Shown piece after piece: positions 42,571 through 52,074 of a DNA stretch of 64,000 nucleotides (within the stretch, counting starts at the first letter, position 1; each line of letters opens with the position of its first letter). The translations under genes were made by a program, and so were the position numbers. The notes below the pieces were generated by a model. That model ran no database searches and was not told the DNA's origin. It was given only the letters and a program-made list of their open reading frames with translations. Source of the stretch: Streptomyces sindenensis (GTDB lineage Bacteria; Actinomycetota; Actinomycetes; Streptomycetales; Streptomycetaceae); NCBI RefSeq assembly GCF_014649035.1, contig NZ_BMSG01000004.1, positions 1-64,000 on the forward strand. Direction: 5' to 3'.

Positions 42571-42943
42571 GCCGCTCCCCGCCTCCCCGCTTTCGCCGGC
42601 GCAGGTCGCGCCCTCTGCCACAGGATCCCCACGTACCGGGGAGCGGGTGGGCAGAACCCACCATCGAGTGAGCGAGGTGCTCTCCTGTGCGATCGTCGGG
42701 TCCGGCCGGCGGGCCCGAGTCCGGCGAACGGCAAGCTGATCCCTGACGGCGGGGGACACGGCGTCCGACGCGGACACGCGCTTCGCGCTGGAAGTCGCCG
42801 GGCTGCGTCCGGCGGGAAGGGCGATCGGGTCCGCCGTGGCTCCCGCTGTGTTCGCAACGGACCCGCCCTCGCGCGATCACTGGACGCGACGACGCGCTAC
42901 CGCCGGCTTCTCGTCCAGGTCCGGACGAGGAGCCGGCGGTGAA
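42571..42943. other. gap upstream of the isoprenoid operon
   Basis: 373 bases with no convincing gene. The side next to 42571 should contain the promoter of the isoprenoid operon. The side next to 42943 holds the terminator hairpin of the SulP gene. Several short frames were judged to be non-coding. Confidence 0.4.
42900..42939 (-). terminator. hairpin terminator after SulP copy 2
   Basis: CCGCCGGCTTCTCGTCC (42900-42916) pairs with GGACGAGGAGCCGGCGG (42923-42939) over 17 bp with one mismatch, four bases past the SulP stop codon. Confidence 0.75.
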
Positions 42944-44413
42944 CTACTGCCGGATCGTCACCGGCTCGATCTCCGCGTTGTTGTGCCGGCGCGCCCAGTT
43001 CTCCAGGGCGACCCGGCAGGCGTGGTCGAGGTGGCGCAGCCCGGTGAGGTCCAGCTCTATGGGCTGGTCCTGCGGAAGTTTCTCCAACTGTTCGAGGATG
43101 CGGGGCAGCCGGAGGAAGGTGGCGTTGCCCGTGAGGGTCACCACGACCCGGCCGCCGGTGAGCTCATGGGTGGTGAGCTGGACGTGCGAGGTCTCCCAGG
43201 CCGACTTGACCACCGCCAGCAGCAGACCGAGCACGACCCCCTCGAAGAGGTTGGTCACCACGATGGCGGTTGCGGTGATCGCCAACAGAACGGCCTCCCC
43301 GCGGTGTTCGCGCCACAGCGGGCCGAACTCCTTGGCGGGCACCAGCTTGCACCCGGCGTGCACGAGGACTCCGGCGAGCGCGGCCAGCGGGATGATCCCG
43401 ACGGCGGCGGGCAGGAGCGCGGCGAAGAGCAGCAGCCACAGACCGTGGGCGATCCGCGAGAGCGCGGTGGTCGCCCCGGCCTGGACGTTGGCGGTGCTGC
43501 GGACGACGACCGCGGCCATCGGGAGCGCGCCGAGTGCGCCGCAGAGGGTGTTGCCGACACCCTGGGCCACCAATTCCTTGTCGTAGGCGGTGCGGGGCCC
43601 GTCCTGCATCCGGTCGACGGCCGCCGCGCTGAACAGACTCTCGGCCGAGGCGACGAGTGCGATGGCCAGCACGGTGCCGATGACCGTCACATCGGCGAGC
43701 CGGGCGAAGTCCGCCCCGCCGGGCGGATCGATGGACTGCAGCAGCCCGTTCACATCGGCCACCGCCGGCCGCAGTCCGGCCAGGGAAGCGACTGCGGTGG
43801 CCAGGGTGACCGCGACGAGGGGGGCCGGTACGAGGCGTACGGTGGCCGGGAGTCTGGGCCACAGCAGCAGCACGGTGACCGTTCCGGCGCCCAGGCCGAA
43901 CGCGGTCAGGGCCTCGTGGTTCGTGACGATCTCGACGGCGAGATGCGGAAGACCGGCCAGCGTGGCGAGACCGCTGCCCGGCTGTTCGGTGTCCGCCATG
44001 GCGTACACCTGGCCGAGCACGATGATCAGGCCGATGCCGGCGAGCATGCCCTGCACCACGGAGACGGAGATGGCGCGGAACCAGCGGCCGAAGCGCGCCA
44101 GACCCAGCGCCACCTGGAGCAGCCCGGCGGCCAGCACGATCGGACCGAGCGTGCTGATGCCGAACTCCGTGATCGATTCGAGGACGAGCACGGCGAGTCC
44201 GGCGGTGGGGCCGCTGACCTGGAGCCTGCTGCCCGGCAGGAAGCCGACGACCAGCCCGCCGACGATGCCGGTGACCAGGCCCAGTTCGGCCGGGACTCCG
44301 GACGCGACGGCGACGCCGACGCACATCGGCAGCGCGACGAGGAAGACGACGAGTGACGCCATGAGGTCACGTCGTACGACGTGGGGGTTCTTGAGTTCCT
44401 TCGCGGAAATCAC
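42944..44413 (-). CDS. SulP-family anion/bicarbonate transporter (copy 2)
   Basis: 489 residues. SulP membrane domain (DLMASLVVFLVALPMCVGVAV ... SGPTAGLAVL ... [14 protein letters not shown]) and C-terminal STAS domain ([22 protein letters not shown]). It is a close paralogue of the protein at 14365-15894, with many identical stretches. It follows its own carbonic anhydrase gene by 72 bases, so the whole two-gene module is duplicated in inverted orientation. Likely carries bicarbonate, by the same argument. Confidence 0.92.
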   Translation of the reverse strand: MISAKELKNPHVVRRDLMASLVVFLVALPMCVGVAVASGVPAELGLVTGIVGGLVVGFLPGSRLQVSGPTAGLAVLVLESITEFGISTLGPIVLAAGLLQVALGLARFGRWFRAISVSVVQGMLAGIGLIIVLGQVYAMADTEQPGSGLATLAGLPHLAVEIVTNHEALTAFGLGAGTVTVLLLWPRLPATVRLVPAPLVAVTLATAVASLAGLRPAVADVNGLLQSIDPPGGADFARLADVTVIGTVLAIALVASAESLFSAAAVDRMQDGPRTAYDKELVAQGVGNTLCGALGALPMAAVVVRSTANVQAGATTALSRIAHGLWLLLFAALLPAAVGIIPLAALAGVLVHAGCKLVPAKEFGPLWREHRGEAVLLAITATAIVVTNLFEGVVLGLLLAVVKSAWETSHVQLTTHELTGGRVVVTLTGNATFLRLPRILEQLEKLPQDQPIELDLTGLRHLDHACRVALENWARRHNNAEIEPVTIRQ

Positions 44414-44485
44414 GATGGCTTCCCTTGTGGGTACGGTCGCGCCCGGCCGGGGCCGAGCGCGGGGACGCGGGGGGAGGGAGAGCCG

Positions 44486-45082
44486 TCAAAGGCGGGCGAA
44501 CTCGGTGCCGCGCTCGGGTCGGTGGATGCTGACGGAGCCGGTGTGCACATCGTAGTACCAGGCGTGCAGGCCGAGGGAGCCCTCGGCGAGCCGCTCGCGC
44601 ACCGCGGGGTAGCCGCGCAGGGTGTCGAGCTGGGCGAGCGCGTGCGCCTGGACCGCGCCGGGGAGGTCGCCGGCGTCCTCGGGGGGTGTGCGGCCGTCCG
44701 TGGAGCGCTCCAGCCAGTGGCGGACGGCGGGCATGGCGGAGAGGTCGTCGCCGCGGAGGATCGCGCCCACCGCGCCGCAGTGGGAGTGCCCGCAGACGAT
44801 GATGTCGCGCACCTTGAGCACGCACAGCGCGTACTCGATGGTGGCCGCCTCGCCGGTGGGCCGGTCCCGGCCCGGATAGGGCGGAACGATGTTGCCCGCG
44901 GTGCGGAGTTCGAAGAGCTGACCCGGGCGGGCGCCGGTGATCAGCGAAGGGACGACACGCGAGTCCGAGCACGTGACGAAGAGTGCTTCGGGGGTCTGGC
45001 CGTCCGCGAAGTGTTCGAAATCCTTTGCGTTCGCGGCGACGTGCTCGGTGAATGTCCGGGCGTGTTCTACGAGGGACTGCAT
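44486..45082 (-). CDS. beta-class carbonic anhydrase (copy 2)
   Basis: 198 residues from ATG 45082. Zinc and dyad residues are complete (FVTCSDSRVVPSL, CGHSHCGAVGAIL). Paralogue of the enzyme at 13685-14284 with the same C-terminal segment (GLHAWYYDVHTGSVSIH). Forms a unit with the SulP gene downstream. The promoter should lie in the AT-richer gap to the right. Confidence 0.95.
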   Translation of the reverse strand: MQSLVEHARTFTEHVAANAKDFEHFADGQTPEALFVTCSDSRVVPSLITGARPGQLFELRTAGNIVPPYPGRDRPTGEAATIEYALCVLKVRDIIVCGHSHCGAVGAILRGDDLSAMPAVRHWLERSTDGRTPPEDAGDLPGAVQAHALAQLDTLRGYPAVRERLAEGSLGLHAWYYDVHTGSVSIHRPERGTEFARL

Positions 45083-45409
45083 GGTGGCCTGCCTCCTGCA
45101 TCCGGCGGTGCCGGGGAGCGGTGTGGTCGGGTCATATCAACGAATGCGTTAGCTGTATCCGTATGCGTGTTCGGAATAGGTGGAGGGGTCCTCACCTTGA
45201 TGTTTGCCGGACGGCAGCCGTCGTGAGGCCCGCTCCGGCCGCTCCGCACGGATACGGTTACAGCTGAGCATATAGACCAGAACTTTGCTATCGCATTACC
45301 TTCTCGTGAAGGAACGTAAATGCGCCACTCAAGTCATTCATTCGGCTTGTTCTTTGTGATTGCCAATGGATGGAGAGTGTGAAGAGTTCCGAGAGGCAGG
45401 ACTGGGCCG
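45083..45409. other. AT-richer intergenic region with the carbonic anhydrase promoter
   Basis: 327 bases, clearly less GC-rich than the rest of the window. No believable gene. AACG-N4-CGTT near 45140 is a small palindrome upstream of the anhydrase start. The left part should carry the anhydrase promoter; the right part is the 3' side of the methyltransferase gene. Confidence 0.4.
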
Positions 45410-46063
45410 TCAGATGCGCCGACCGTGCACGAAGATGTGCGGCTCCGGTTCGCCCGCCGGGTGGTCCGGGGTGAACAGCGCGCTGTGCGTCCACTCCACG
45501 GCGGCCCCCGCCCGCGCGACCAGGGCGGTGAACTCCTCGGCGCCGAAGCTGGAGACCCGGACCGGCTGCCCCATGAACACCGCGTCGACCCCCTCGACGT
45601 CCACCGGCACCGTGGCGGCGACCAGCAGCCCGCCGGGCCGCAGGGAGCGCACGAGCCGCTCCAGCAGGCCGGTCTGCTCGCCGCGCTCCAGCTGGAGCAG
45701 CGAGAAGTACGCGCAGACCGCGTCGAACTCGCCCTCCGCCAGAGGGAGGTCACGGATGTCCGCGCACCGGAACTCGGCCCCCGGTACCTGCCGGGCCGCC
45801 AGTGCGGTCATCACCGGCGACACATCGACGCCCAGCACCCGGTGGCCCGCGTCCGCCAGGGTCTGGGCGGTCGGCCGGCCCGTCCCGCTGCCCACGTCCA
45901 GCACGCTGCTGCCCGGGGCCAGGCCGGCCAGCAGCCGCTCCAGTGACTCCCGGTGGGCGGCCGACGAGGCGAAGGCCCGTTCGTACTCCGCGCCGAGCGC
46001 GTCGAACACCGCCGCGGCCGGACTTTCGTGACCCTCGCCCGCGCGTCCCTGGCTGTCACCCAT
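45410..46063 (-). CDS. class I SAM-dependent methyltransferase
   Basis: ATG at 46061-46063 behind GGAAGGA gives 217 residues. SAM-binding motif I is VLDVGSGTGRPTAQTL. The acidic end of strand 2 is VLGVDVSPVM, and motif III-like CADIRDLPLAEGEFDAV follows. Substrate unknown. Divergent from the small membrane gene. Confidence 0.9.
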   Translation of the reverse strand: MGDSQGRAGEGHESPAAAVFDALGAEYERAFASSAAHRESLERLLAGLAPGSSVLDVGSGTGRPTAQTLADAGHRVLGVDVSPVMTALAARQVPGAEFRCADIRDLPLAEGEFDAVCAYFSLLQLERGEQTGLLERLVRSLRPGGLLVAATVPVDVEGVDAVFMGQPVRVSSFGAEEFTALVARAGAAVEWTHSALFTPDHPAGEPEPHIFVHGRRI

Positions 46064-46215
46064 CGAGGCGGTCCTTCCGTGGTCCGGCGGCCGGCCGGGG
46101 GCCATGTGCCCGGCCGCTGTGAGCGTCCCCCGGCGAGCGCCTGAGTATGCCCGTCCCGCGCTCCTGAGTACGTTCTCCGATGGTCCGGGCCGCCCGGCCG
46201 CTGTTCGATGGCCGT

Positions 46216-46482
46216 ATGACCACCGAAGCGCCGCGCCGCCCCCGTATCGAGCACGTCACCACCGCCGGCTCCGCCCTGGCCGTCACGCTGCTCCCGCTGG
46301 TGGTCGGCGTGCTGCTGGCCAAGACCATGGCGGCGGACCCGATGACATCGGTGAACGCGCTCGTCACCAACGGGCACCGCCCGCGGGTCTCGCCCAAGGA
46401 GTGGCGCCGGTGCGGCGGCCACGCCCTGCGACGGCTGCGGGCCGCCGAGCGCCCCTTCTGCGCCCGCATCGGCTCGCGCTGA
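46216..46482 (+). CDS. small single-TM membrane protein
   Basis: 88 residues from ATG 46216. One hydrophobic helix (ALAVTLLPLVVGVLLAKTMA) is followed by a basic tail with two Cys residues (RRCGGHALRR ... ERPFCARIG). No family is recognised. G/C third positions support coding. Confidence 0.5.
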   Translation: MTTEAPRRPRIEHVTTAGSALAVTLLPLVVGVLLAKTMAADPMTSVNALVTNGHRPRVSPKEWRRCGGHALRRLRAAERPFCARIGSR

Positions 46483-46518
46483 CGCCGCCCGGCCGGAGAG
46501 GTCCGGCCGGACGGCGTC
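46481..46518. terminator. bidirectional hairpin terminator
   Basis: GACGCCGCCCGGCCGGA (46481-46497), loop GAGG, TCCGGCCGGACGGCGTC (46502-46518): 17 bp with one mismatch. It lies between two convergent genes. Confidence 0.8.
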
Positions 46519-46549
46519 GGCGTGCGCCGCCGCGGGCGTGGAACCCGGG

Positions 46550-48448
46550 TCAGCCGACCGGCTGGGCCGGCCGCTCCTCGTCCGATGACGGCCGCTCGAA
46601 CTGGGTGCGGTACAGCTCCTCGTACCGGCCGCCGGCCGCCAGCAGTTCCGTGTGCGTGCCGCTCTCGACGACCCGGCCCGCCTCCAGCACCAGGATCCGG
46701 TCGGCCGCCCGTACGGTCGAGAGCCGGTGCGCGATCACCAGGGCGGTCCGGCCCGACAGCGCCTCGGCCAGCGCCTCCTGGACGGCCGCCTCCGAGGTGG
46801 AGTCGAGGTGCGCGGTCGCCTCGTCGAGGATCACGACCCGCTGACGGGCCAACAGCAGCCGGGCGATGGTCAGGCGCTGGCGCTCCCCGCCGGAGAGCCG
46901 GTAGCCGCGTTCGCCGACCACGGTGTCGAGCCCGTCGGGCAGCGAGGCGATCAGACCGTCCAGCCGGGAGCGGCGCAGGGCGTCCCAGATCTCGTCCTCG
47001 GAGGCGTCGGGCCGGGCGATCAGCAGGTTGGCGCGTACCGACTCGTGGAACAGGTGCCCGTCCTGGGTGACCATGCCGAGCGTGTCCCGGATCGAGTCGG
47101 CGCTCAGGTCGCGGACATCGACACCGTTCAGCCGTACGGAACCGGCGTCCGCGTCGTACAGCCGGGGGAGCAACTGGGCGATCGTCGACTTGCCCGCGCC
47201 CGAGGAGCCCACCAGGGCGATCGTCTGGCCCGGTTCGGCCCGGAACGACACCTGGTGCAGGACCGGTGTGCCGCCCCGGTCGTCGAGCGTGGCGACCTCC
47301 TCCAGCGACGCCAGGGAGACCTTCTCGGCGGTGGGGTAGCCGAAGGACACCGCGTCGAACTCCACGGAGACCGGTCCTTCGGGCACCCGGCGGGCGTCCG
47401 GCTTCTGTTCGATCAGCGGCTTCAGGTCCAGGATCTCGAAGACCCGCTCGAAGCTGACGAGCGCGCTCATCACCTCGACCCGGGCCCCGGCGAGGGCGGT
47501 GAGCGGCGCGTACAGCCGGGTCAGCAGCAGTGCCAGCGCCACCACGGCGCCCGGGTCCAGGCTGCCGCGCAGGGCGTAGAAGCCGCCGAGCCCGTAGACC
47601 AGGGCCAGTGCCAGGGCCGAGACGAGGGTGAGAGCGGTGATGAACGCCGACTGGGCCATCGCCGTACGGACGCCGATGTCACGCACCCGGCCGGCGCGGG
47701 CGGCGAACTCGGCCGACTCGTCCGAGGGCCGGCCGAAGAGCTTGACGAGCGTCGCGCCGGGGGCGGAGAACCGCTCGGTCATCTGCGTGCCCATCGCGGC
47801 GTTGTGGTCGGCCGCCTCCCGCTGGAGTCCCGCCATCCGCGCTCCCATCCGGCGGGCCGGCACGACGAAGACCGGAAGCAGCACCAGCGACAGCAAGGTG
47901 ATCTGCCAGGAGATCGTGAGCATCACCGCGAGCGTCAGCAGCAGCGTGACGAGGTTGGAGGCGACGCCGGAGAGCGTGTTGCTGAACGCCCGCTGTGCGC
48001 CGATCACGTCGTTGTTGAGCCGGCTGACCAGGGCGCCGGTCCTGGTCCGGGTGAAGAAGGCCACCGGCATCTTCTGCACATGGTCGAAGACGGCGGTGCG
48101 CAGGTCCAGGATCAGCCCCTCGCCCAGCGTCGCCGACAGCCAGCGGGTGAGCAGACCCAGACCGGCCTCGACGACGGCGATGAGCGCGATGAGCAGGGCG
48201 AGCCGGGTGACCGCTCCGGTGTCCTCGCCGTTGACGATCGTGTCGACGACCTTCCCGGCCAGCAGCGGAGTGGCCACCGCGAGCAGCGCGGTCAGGACGC
48301 TCAGCAGCAGGAAGCGGCGGATCCGCCGTCGGTGGGGGCGGGCGAAGAGCATGATGCGGCGCAAGGACGCCCGGGAGAAGGGCCGGCGGTCCTGCTGGGC
48401 GTTCATCGCGCTGTGCAGCGAATGCCACGCCGTGACTTCCATGTCCAT
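46550..48448 (-). CDS. ABC transporter, fused permease and ATPase (exporter type)
   Basis: ATG at 48446-48448 after GGAGCGCCCC gives 632 residues. Six-helix exporter domain (about 35-330), then an ATPase domain with Walker A VGSSGAGKSTIAQL (near 416), signature LSGGERQRLTIARLL (near 519), Walker B VVILDEATAHLDS and switch His IAHRLSTV. It works as a homodimer, or as a heterodimer with an unlinked partner. The substrate is unknown; multidrug- and lipid-exporter relatives share this layout. Confidence 0.95.
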   Translation of the reverse strand: MDMEVTAWHSLHSAMNAQQDRRPFSRASLRRIMLFARPHRRRIRRFLLLSVLTALLAVATPLLAGKVVDTIVNGEDTGAVTRLALLIALIAVVEAGLGLLTRWLSATLGEGLILDLRTAVFDHVQKMPVAFFTRTRTGALVSRLNNDVIGAQRAFSNTLSGVASNLVTLLLTLAVMLTISWQITLLSLVLLPVFVVPARRMGARMAGLQREAADHNAAMGTQMTERFSAPGATLVKLFGRPSDESAEFAARAGRVRDIGVRTAMAQSAFITALTLVSALALALVYGLGGFYALRGSLDPGAVVALALLLTRLYAPLTALAGARVEVMSALVSFERVFEILDLKPLIEQKPDARRVPEGPVSVEFDAVSFGYPTAEKVSLASLEEVATLDDRGGTPVLHQVSFRAEPGQTIALVGSSGAGKSTIAQLLPRLYDADAGSVRLNGVDVRDLSADSIRDTLGMVTQDGHLFHESVRANLLIARPDASEDEIWDALRRSRLDGLIASLPDGLDTVVGERGYRLSGGERQRLTIARLLLARQRVVILDEATAHLDSTSEAAVQEALAEALSGRTALVIAHRLSTVRAADRILVLEAGRVVESGTHTELLAAGGRYEELYRTQFERPSSDEERPAQPVG

Positions 48449-48611
48449 GGGGCGCTCCGATGTCGATGGCCCCCGGATCGCCCGGCGGCCTGCGGACCCC
48501 GCCGGCCGTGCGGCCCCGGGTTCACTGGGAACGCTAGAACCTGAAGTTTGCTTGAGGTCAAGGTCGACGGGCGTGCCGGGAGCGGTCATGCGGGGCTGGC
48601 ATGATCGAGGG

Positions 48612-49325
48612 ATGAACGAGAGCATCATCGCCGCGTGTGACGGGGCGTCGAAGGGAAACCCCGGGCCGGCCGCCTGGGCGTGGGTCGTCGCCGACGCGCA
48701 GGGCGAGCCCGTGCGCTGGGAGGCCGGTCCGCTCGGCACCGTGACCAACAACGTGGCCGAGCTGACGGCCCTGGCGCAGCTGCTGGAGTCCACCGATCCG
48801 GCGGTGCCCGTCGAGGTCCGGATGGACTCGCAGTACGCCATGAACGCCGTGACCAAGTGGCTGCCGGGCTGGAAGCGCAACGGCTGGAAGACCTCCGGCG
48901 GCAAGCCCGTCGCCAACCGCGAGCTGGTCACCCGCATCGACGCCCTGCTCACCGACCGCCCGGTGACGTTCCGCTACGTCCCGGCCCACCAGGTGAACGG
49001 CGACCCGCTCAACGCGATCGCCGACCAGGCGGCCAGCGAGGTGGCCGTCACCCAGCTTCCGGCCGGTACGGCGCACGGCGCGACGGCTCTGCCGGTGCCC
49101 GCGCCCGCGCGCTCCACGAAGGGGCGTACGGAGGCGTCCGGGGGGACGGGCGGCCCGAAGGGCAGGGGGGCCGGGGGCGCGTCCCGGAGCGGGCGGTCCG
49201 GCGGCACGATCAAGGCGCGCTTCGCGGGCCGGTGTCACTGCGGCAAGCCGTACGCGGCCCAGGAGCCGATCGCGAAGAACCCGAACGGCTGGGGCCATCC
49301 GGAGTGCCGTACGGCCCCCGCCTGA
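48612..49325 (+). CDS. rnhA: ribonuclease HI with a C-terminal Cys/His extension
   Basis: 237 residues from ATG 48612. The RNase H domain (1-150) has all four metal-binding acids: Asp in AACDGASKGNPG, Glu in NNVAELTAL, Asp in RMDSQYAM and Asp in NAIADQAA. It cuts RNA in RNA-DNA hybrids. After a Gly/Ser/Arg-rich linker comes a compact end with CHCGKPY and HPEC, which looks like a small zinc-binding knuckle. This extension is not part of the classic E. coli enzyme and may help bind nucleic acid. Confidence 0.9.
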   Translation: MNESIIAACDGASKGNPGPAAWAWVVADAQGEPVRWEAGPLGTVTNNVAELTALAQLLESTDPAVPVEVRMDSQYAMNAVTKWLPGWKRNGWKTSGGKPVANRELVTRIDALLTDRPVTFRYVPAHQVNGDPLNAIADQAASEVAVTQLPAGTAHGATALPVPAPARSTKGRTEASGGTGGPKGRGAGGASRSGRSGGTIKARFAGRCHCGKPYAAQEPIAKNPNGWGHPECRTAPA

Positions 49326-49352
49326 CCGGGCGGGGAGATCGCGAGGGGAGTC

Positions 49353-49862
49353 TCAGAGGTCGGCCCAGACGAGCCGGCCCGCCAGCGCGGCGCGCGTGCC
49401 CCAGCGGGCCGCCAGCGCGTCGACGAGCAGGAGGCCCCTGCCGTCCTCGGAGAGGCGGGCGAGCGCCTCGTCGCCTTCGAGGTCGGCCGACGCCGGGACC
49501 TGTCCGACGGGAAGGCCCGCCGACTCGGCCGGGGAGGCCGGAGCCGGTATCCGGGCGCGACCGCGGTTCCACACACAGATGCGGACGCCCTGCGTGGAGT
49601 GCAGGAGCCGACAGCGGATACGCCGGGTGCTGGTGTGCTGCACCGCGTTGGTGACCAGCTCGGTCACTATCAGAGCCGCCGCCTCGATCCGGTCGGCCGG
49701 TTCACCCCAGGCCCGCATGGCCTCCTGGACCCGGTGGCGGGCCTCCGGCACGCCGGCCGGCAATCGGGGGACCCACCAGCTGTGTGCACTTCGGGTGCCT
49801 CCGGCACCGTGGACACCTCCGTCATCGGGGGCACGCTCCGCGCAACTGACTATTTCCGACAT
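49353..49862 (-). CDS. anti-sigma-type HATPase (RsbW-like) protein
   Basis: 169 residues. Single HATPase_c domain: N box IVTELVTNAVQHTSTRR, a variant G1 region (VWNRGRARIP) and a late GRGLLLVDALAARWG (G2). Such stand-alone kinases are common in Streptomyces as sigma-factor partners or as pair members of XRE/DUF5753 regulators, one of which is encoded divergently here. Confidence 0.85.
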   Translation of the reverse strand: MSEIVSCAERAPDDGGVHGAGGTRSAHSWWVPRLPAGVPEARHRVQEAMRAWGEPADRIEAAALIVTELVTNAVQHTSTRRIRCRLLHSTQGVRICVWNRGRARIPAPASPAESAGLPVGQVPASADLEGDEALARLSEDGRGLLLVDALAARWGTRAALAGRLVWADL

Positions 49863-49949
49863 GTATGCACTCTCGACGCAAAACGCATACTTTGCAAGCG
49901 ACAGAGTGTGTCATGCTCCGCCAGGGGGCTCGACGAAGAAGGTAGGCGC

Positions 49950-50783
49950 ATGCGAGCCCGGTCCGGCCCCACCGTGGAACACCGCGTCCTCGCGGTCCGC
50001 CTCCGCATGCTGCGGGAACGCGCGGGCGTCAGCCTGCGGACCGCCGCCGAGGCGCTGGACGCGCACCCCGCCACCGTACGGCGCATCGAACGCGCCGAGA
50101 CCGGTCTGGACGCCCGGCAGGTCCGCGAACTGCTCCGCTGCTACGGCGTGCCGCCCGCCGTGGCCGAACCCATCATGGCCGGGCTCGCGGCCGCGAACCT
50201 GCCCGGCTGGTGGCACCGCTGGCGGGACACGATGGAGACCTGGCAGCAGGAGGTCATCGGCGTGGAGTCCTCGGCGAGCCTCGTGCGGACCTGGCACCCG
50301 GCGCTCGTGCCCGAACTGCTGCGCACCCCCGCCTACGCCGCCGCCCTCCACCGCACGCAGTACCCCGGAGACAGCCCCGCCCGGCGGGAACGCCGGGTCG
50401 AGCTGCTGCGCGAACGCCGCCGCCGGCTGTGCGAGCGCGGGGCCGCCCTGTGGGCCCTGTTCCCCGCCGCGGCCCTCCACACGCGGGTCGGCGACCAGGA
50501 GACCATGGAGGGGCAGCGGGCCGCGCTGGCCGAGGCGATGAAGGAGCAGCGCGTCACCGTCCAGGTGGTGCCCCTCGACCACCCGCCGCACCCCCTGACC
50601 GGCGTACCGCCCCTGCACATCCTCCGGGTGCCCGCACCCGAGATCGGGGACCAGGCGGTGCTGGAGACCCCGGGCGTCCGGGTCGACCTCATCGACGACC
50701 CCGAGGCCGTGACGGCCCACCGCATCCGGCTCGACGCCGCGTGCGCCGCCGCGCCCGGCCCCGGGACCCCGCTGCCGGAGTGA
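49950..50783 (+). CDS. XRE-family regulator with DUF5753 domain
   Basis: ATG at 49950 behind GAAGG gives 277 residues. N-terminal helix-turn-helix (LRMLRERAGVSLRTAAEALDAHPATVRRIE), then DUF5753 (about 100-260), with its WQQEVIGVESSASLVRTWHP and PELLRTPAYAAAL segments. Members of this group, often paired with small ATPases or DUF397 proteins, act in development and antibiotic control. The divergent gene is an RsbW-like ATPase. Confidence 0.9.
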   Translation: MRARSGPTVEHRVLAVRLRMLRERAGVSLRTAAEALDAHPATVRRIERAETGLDARQVRELLRCYGVPPAVAEPIMAGLAAANLPGWWHRWRDTMETWQQEVIGVESSASLVRTWHPALVPELLRTPAYAAALHRTQYPGDSPARRERRVELLRERRRRLCERGAALWALFPAAALHTRVGDQETMEGQRAALAEAMKEQRVTVQVVPLDHPPHPLTGVPPLHILRVPAPEIGDQAVLETPGVRVDLIDDPEAVTAHRIRLDAACAAAPGPGTPLPE

Positions 50784-50791
50784 CCGGGTCC

Positions 50792-50817
50792 GGCCCGCCG
50801 CCGGGATGCGGCGGGCC
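50792..50817. terminator. hairpin terminator after the XRE regulator
   Basis: GGCCCGCCGC (50792-50801), loop CGGGAT, GCGGCGGGCC (50808-50817), with further partial pairing outside. Perfect 10-bp core, nine bases after the stop codon. Confidence 0.65.
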
Positions 50818-50825
50818 CCGGTCCC

Positions 50826-51943
50826 GTGCAGCGTGGGGGAGTGGTGCGGCAGCGCAGGGTCAAGTGGATCCCGCTGGGGGTCATCGTGCTGGGTGTCGTG
50901 CTGGACCTGGCGACCCCGGCGGGTGTCACCTCGGCGCCCCTGCTGATGGCGGCCCCGGTCGCCGCCGCGCCGCTGCTCGGCCTGCGCGGCATCATTGCGA
51001 TCGGGGCGCTCGCCATGGCCGTCCACGCGGTCCTCGCGTGGTACGACGGCACCTTCGGCTGGCAGCGCGGCGTCGCCAACAGCTCACCCTGGTGGCCGTA
51101 ACCGTGCTGGCCGTCCTCATCAACCGTTCCCTGGAGGGCCGGGACGCCCGGACCCGGCGCGCCCGCCATATCGCCGCCGTGGCCCAGAGCGCCGTCCTGC
51201 CCCGGCCGCCTTCGCGCCTCGGAGAGCTCCGGATCGCCGCCCGTTACGTGCCCGCCGAGGACGAGGCCATGATCGGCGGCGACCTCTACGTCGTCCAGGA
51301 CACCCCGCACGGGGTGCGCGTGATGGTCGGGGACGTGCGCGGCAAGGGCCTGGGCGCGGTCAGCGCGGTCTGCGCGGACCTGGGGGCCTTCCGGTACGCG
51401 GCGGACGAGGCGGAGGACCTGCCCGGCCTGGTCGCCGCGCTGGAGCGGGCCCTGCTGCGCGAGGGCGACAGGCGCGGCGGCCAGGATCAGGACGAGGGGT
51501 TCACCACCGCGCTGATCGCCGAGTTCGCCGACGACCTCGGCACCGTACGGGTCGTCAACCGCGGGCACCCGCCGCCGGTGCTCCTGGACGCCCGGGGCCG
51601 GGCCACCGTCCTCGAACCCTCCGAAGAGGCGCCCCCGCTCGGCATGAGCGGCCTGGGGACCTGGTCGTGCCCGGTCGACACGTTCCCGTTTCCGCCCGGC
51701 GCCACCCTCATCTGCTACACGGACGGGGTCACCGAGGCGCGTGACGAGTCCGGGGTCTTCTACGACGCGTCCGTCCGGCTGCCCCTCCTCGTCCAGCACC
51801 GCGCGCTGGTCGGCTGCCCGGCCTCCCCGGCGCAGATCCTCCACCTGCTGATCGAGGACGTCGGCCACCACGCCGGGGGCCGGATCCAGGACGATCAGGC
51901 CCTCCTCGCGCTGCACCGCCCGCCGGCCCCTCCGCTCGCGTAG
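50826..51943 (+). pseudogene. membrane-anchored PP2C/SpoIIE-type phosphatase, frameshifted
   Basis: The first frame, from GTG 50826 (or GTGs at 50841/50844), encodes three membrane helices and runs out of frame at YDGTFGWQRGVANS. The remainder continues in the next frame as QLTLVAVTVLAVLINRSLEG. The PP2C/SpoIIE domain follows with MIGGDLYVVQDTPHG, VMVGDVRGKGLGAV and VNRGHPPPVLL. Restoring one C at about 51080 (AAC-CAG-CTC) joins the two into a protein of about 372 residues. The acidic metal ligands are intact, so only the frame is broken. Such phosphatases act on anti-sigma antagonists. Either a real mutation or an assembly error. Confidence 0.85.
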
Positions 51944-52074
51944 CCGGCCCTGCGCCTCTGGCCCCCGGACCCGCCCGCCCGATACGTGTTTGAGGCGTCG
52001 ATCGTCGGTCACCCGCACGGAAGACACGTACGGCAACACACCGACGACGTCACGACATTCGGGAGTGAGCAGAG

